From JAPOUP01 sp026708635 (GTDB lineage Bacteria; Pseudomonadota; Alphaproteobacteria; Rhodobacterales; Rhodobacteraceae), in NCBI GenBank assembly GCA_965200115.1, contig OZ241336.1, positions 2,418,001 through 2,482,000 on the forward strand: 64,000 nt of DNA. Reading direction: 5' to 3'. The position numbers and the translations under genes were made by a program. Below the pieces are notes generated by a model. It was not told the DNA's origin. It saw nothing but the letters and a program-made list of their open reading frames with translations, and made no database searches. This document shows positions 61,741 through 64,000 of this stretch, in pieces (the stretch's first letter is position 1; each line of letters begins with the position of its first letter).

Positions 61741-61975
61741 CGGACCTCCCCGTATTCAGTTATCTGGAACTTGCGAACACGCTAAATCGGTCATGAATTG
61801 CCACTCCACGCCCGTGCCCACGATACAAACGGACGGTGGGGTCATTACGACACCGCGCGGGAACGGGAACGGTGATAGGGCTTGGTATCGTCACCATTCT
61901 GCCGCATGATCAAAAGCAACGTCAACGCAAAACCAACCCGTCATACCCAGGGTCGGCCCCGGAACGCCTTCACCC

Positions 61976-62737
61976 TTATGTGATCCTGAATCCAGGTCCA
62001 AGGAAGACCCGGCGAACGTTTTCGTCGTTCATAACCTGTTCGGCCGTGCCACTCTTCAGCATCCGGCCGTCGTGCATGATATACGCTCGGTCGACGATTT
62101 CGAGAGTCTCGCGCACGTTGTGGTCGGTGATCAACACACCGATACCCTTTGACTTCAGGTCCGACACAAGCCCGCGGATCTCTCCCACGGAAATCGGATC
62201 CACGCCGGCGAAAGGCTCGTCAAGCAACATGTATCTCGGTTCGGACGCAAGGCATCTGGCGATTTCGACCCGGCGCCTCTCGCCGCCTGACAGCGACAGG
62301 GCCGGCGCGCGCCGCAGGTGGCTGATGGAAAACTCCGACAGCAGCTCTTCCAGCCGGTCATGCCGTCGGATGCTACCCGGCATCGATATCTCGAGGACGG
62401 CGAGGATATTCTGTTCGACATTCAGACCGCGGAAAATGGACACGTCCTGCGGCAGATAGCCAATCCCAAGCCTGGCCCGGCGATACATCGGAAAGCCGGT
62501 CACGTTGACGCCATCGATCATTACCTGACCGCCTTCGGCACCGACAAGACCCGCGATGACATAGAATGTGGTCGTCTTTCCCGAACCGTTCGGACCCAGA
62601 AGGGCGACGACTTCGCCACGCCCCAGATCAAGGCTGATATCCCTGATGATTGTCTTCTTTCGGTAGGTTTTGCGTAGATTGGTGACATGCAGACCGGATC
62701 GGCCCACCATGACATCAAATTTCGGAACGGCGGCCAT
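61976..62737 (-). CDS. lptB: LPS export ABC ATPase LptB
   Basis: 253 residues. Walker A LLGPNGSGKTTTFYVI, signature LSLSGGERRRVEIARCL and Walker B YMLLDEPFAGVDPI are intact. IGYLPQDVSIFRGLNVEQN is characteristic of LptB. It powers extraction of lipopolysaccharide from the inner membrane with LptFG, passing it to LptC and LptA. Its ATG overlaps the lptA stop by one base; an internal ATG at 62710 is a possible alternative. rpoN, often found next in this order, is absent; 235 nt of apparently non-coding DNA lie between lptB and hpf. Confidence 0.96.
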   Translation of the reverse strand: MAAVPKFDVMVGRSGLHVTNLRKTYRKKTIIRDISLDLGRGEVVALLGPNGSGKTTTFYVIAGLVGAEGGQVMIDGVNVTGFPMYRRARLGIGYLPQDVSIFRGLNVEQNILAVLEISMPGSIRRHDRLEELLSEFSISHLRRAPALSLSGGERRRVEIARCLASEPRYMLLDEPFAGVDPISVGEIRGLVSDLKSKGIGVLITDHNVRETLEIVDRAYIMHDGRMLKSGTAEQVMNDENVRRVFLGPGFRIT

Positions 62738-63261
62738 CAGTTTTCGTTCAGACGCAGAGTGGTCCTGACATTCCCTCCAGCCCGCCGCTCTCCGCTGGTG
62801 AAATTGTACTCCAGCGTGTCCGCGCTGATGGCGGTGACGCCCTGGATGATCAGCACGTTGCCGCTCATAACGAGCAGACTGTCAGCTACGGAGTAGACCG
62901 CCCTATCGGCCTCCGCCGTCTCATCCCCATTCGTGAACGTCACGTTTTCCAGCATATGGATCGACGTTATCCTGCTCTTCTGGGTCGTTGGGTCGACGTC
63001 GTATTCAACCCGCACCATGCCGGACATCAGGACCACTGAACCTTGACGGATGATGACATCCCCCGAAAATACGGCGGCGCCATCCTCCTGGTCCAGAACT
63101 AGATTCTCGGAGGTGATGCTGATGGGTTCATCTCCGCCAAAATCATTGATTCCAAACGTGGGCTCGGTTCCCTGCGCCAACGCCGACACGCCGGAAAACG
63201 CGATCCAGAGCGAAAACGCGAAGATCCTGATGGAAAAATCGGGACTCAAGAAAAACCTCAC
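62737..63261 (-). CDS. lptA: LPS transport periplasmic protein LptA
   Basis: 174 residues with a signal peptide (about residues 1-30, ending SALAQG). The OstA-like beta-jellyroll body includes SENLVLDQEDGAAVFSGDV and GSVVLMSGMVRVEY. It bridges LPS across the periplasm from LptC to LptD. The start overlaps lptC by 4 nt. Confidence 0.93.
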   Translation of the reverse strand: MRFFLSPDFSIRIFAFSLWIAFSGVSALAQGTEPTFGINDFGGDEPISITSENLVLDQEDGAAVFSGDVIIRQGSVVLMSGMVRVEYDVDPTTQKSRITSIHMLENVTFTNGDETAEADRAVYSVADSLLVMSGNVLIIQGVTAISADTLEYNFTSGERRAGGNVRTTLRLNEN

Positions 63262-63878
63262 TTTCCGGGCTCGAATACCATTGTTACGTTGCCGCTGAAA
63301 GCCAGAACGTAGTCAGGCCCGTCCTCGTCTTTCCGCGTCATCCGGAAACTGTCCGCAACGATTTGACCGATTGGAGCCGAGATCCGGATAAGCTTGTCCG
63401 AGGAAATGTGCGCGGCGTCAAGCGCCAGCCGCATTTCCTCGGCTAACAGCACGACGTCATCCGAGGATTCGATACGCACGCCGCCGACCAGCGTCGCCAG
63501 ATTTTTTCGAACGTCCAGCTTCAGGTCTTCGGCGTATACGTCAATTCCGCCGCCACCGGGAATATCGATCTCGGCGTGTACCGCGTGGCTACGCAGCCTA
63601 TCCCAATCGGCGGACTCGGGATCATTGATATCCGGCAGGGCGCTCTCCGCGGTCAGCCTGACCGCCACACCGCCGCCGGTGACGCCGTAATACCTGGGAC
63701 TGCGGATCACCTGCTGTCCCGCCAGTTCCGCGATATCCGCGTCCAGCTCACGGAATTCCTGCGCGGGGTCGACCAGGCGCGCGATCAGAAAAGTGGTCGA
63801 AAGAATCGCAAGCGCCGCCAGTGGCAGCAGGATCTTCAGCCACCCGATCACACGGGAATAGCTGTCGTGGATTACCAT
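63258..63878 (-). CDS. lptC: LPS export inner-membrane protein LptC
   Basis: 206 residues. A single N-terminal membrane helix (LKILLPLAALAILSTTFLIA) anchors a periplasmic domain with LptC-like repeats (YAEDLKLDVRKNLATLVGGV, LLAEEMRLALDAAHIS). It hands LPS from LptBFG to LptA. It sits directly before lptA and after the kdsD-like gene. Confidence 0.9.
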   Translation of the reverse strand: MVIHDSYSRVIGWLKILLPLAALAILSTTFLIARLVDPAQEFRELDADIAELAGQQVIRSPRYYGVTGGGVAVRLTAESALPDINDPESADWDRLRSHAVHAEIDIPGGGGIDVYAEDLKLDVRKNLATLVGGVRIESSDDVVLLAEEMRLALDAAHISSDKLIRISAPIGQIVADSFRMTRKDEDGPDYVLAFSGNVTMVFEPGK

Positions 63879-63881
63879 ATT

Positions 63882-64000
63882 CTAGACGATTCCAGCCCTC
63901 AGACAGTCATGGATATGCAGGATACCCACTGGATTCCGGCTCTCCGCCGGGTCGATTACGAAAAGACAGGTGATCCGGCGTTCGTTCATGATGGCCACCG
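63882..64000 (-). CDS. kdsD: Arabinose-5-phosphate isomerase (KdsD/KpsF), C-terminus only
   Basis: The last 38 codons read VAIMNERRITCLFVIDPA then SRNPVGILHIHDCLRAGIV and a stop. This is the end of the second CBS domain of KpsF/KdsD-type isomerases, which make arabinose-5-phosphate for KDO in LPS. Its position just upstream of lptC fits the usual gene order. The rest lies beyond the window. Confidence 0.85.
   Translation of the reverse strand, partial: VAIMNERRITCLFVIDPAESRNPVGILHIHDCLRAGIV

Overview
The window looks like chromosomal DNA of a high-GC alphaproteobacterium close to Rhodobacterales. The evidence is a run of housekeeping genes with that group's order and sequence: a KdsD-like C-terminus, lptC, lptA, lptB, hpf and ptsN at the right end; the 41-residue rpmJ; a divergent ccr / ethylmalonyl-CoA mutase pair; and a Rhodobacter-type porin. 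No plasmid, phage or CRISPR signature was seen. Gaps of 0.3-1 kb without genes, several broken genes and IS30 scraps suggest ongoing decay in the accessory parts.

Left part (1-23.2 kb): catabolic genes for sugar-like or acyl substrates. A leftward operon (acyl-CoA dehydrogenase, SDR, DUF993, TIM-barrel isomerase, then an exported protein at the edge) faces an aldo/keto reductase across a region with two copies of a palindrome, GTAACC-N4-GGTTAC. Next come an ammonium transporter, an enoyl-CoA hydratase/CoA-transferase pair and a ribose-type ABC importer operon with alcohol dehydrogenase, cupin and GMC oxidoreductase. The importer's binding-protein gene occurs twice, in two apparently identical 1405-bp direct repeats (10862-12266 and 20921-22325), and the palindrome or a degraded form of it recurs upstream of both copies and of a second aldo/keto reductase. 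A TetR gene next to copy 2 is the obvious candidate regulator.

Middle (23.6-36.7 kb): cobO, deoD and ecm (adenosylcobalamin-dependent) lie leftward, with ccr divergent, so B12 adenosylation sits beside a B12-dependent step of the ethylmalonyl-CoA pathway. A RecD-like helicase and an SDR follow. Then comes a graveyard: an AbiJ-like defence gene with a frameshift, a surface lipoprotein with a one-base shift in its signal peptide, an IS30 transposase remnant and a Gfo/Idh/MocA oxidoreductase broken into three frames beside an intact TIM-barrel isomerase.

The most unusual locus is 36.8-49.0 kb. It holds a regulator made of a TIM barrel, a degenerate NtrC-like core and a Fis-type helix-turn-helix; a second TIM-barrel paralogue; a complete branched-chain-amino-acid-type ABC importer whose LivF ATPase is fused to a UPF0261 (Tm-1-like) domain; an overlapping phosphoenolpyruvate-hydrolase-family TIM barrel; a flotillin-like membrane protein; and two tandem SRPBCC proteins. 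The tight spacing suggests one co-transcribed system that imports and processes an unknown small molecule, with a regulator that may sense it through the same fold.

Right part (49.1-64 kb): a protein with two tandem copies of an unrecognised domain, a PaaK-like ligase, an IS30 fragment, rpmJ, tRNA-Val(GAC), an N-formylglutamate amidohydrolase-like protein, DNA polymerase IV, an orphan Liv-type binding protein, a TbpB-like lipoprotein with a porin, an XRE regulator followed by a decayed second copy, and the ptsN-hpf-lptBAC-kdsD block.
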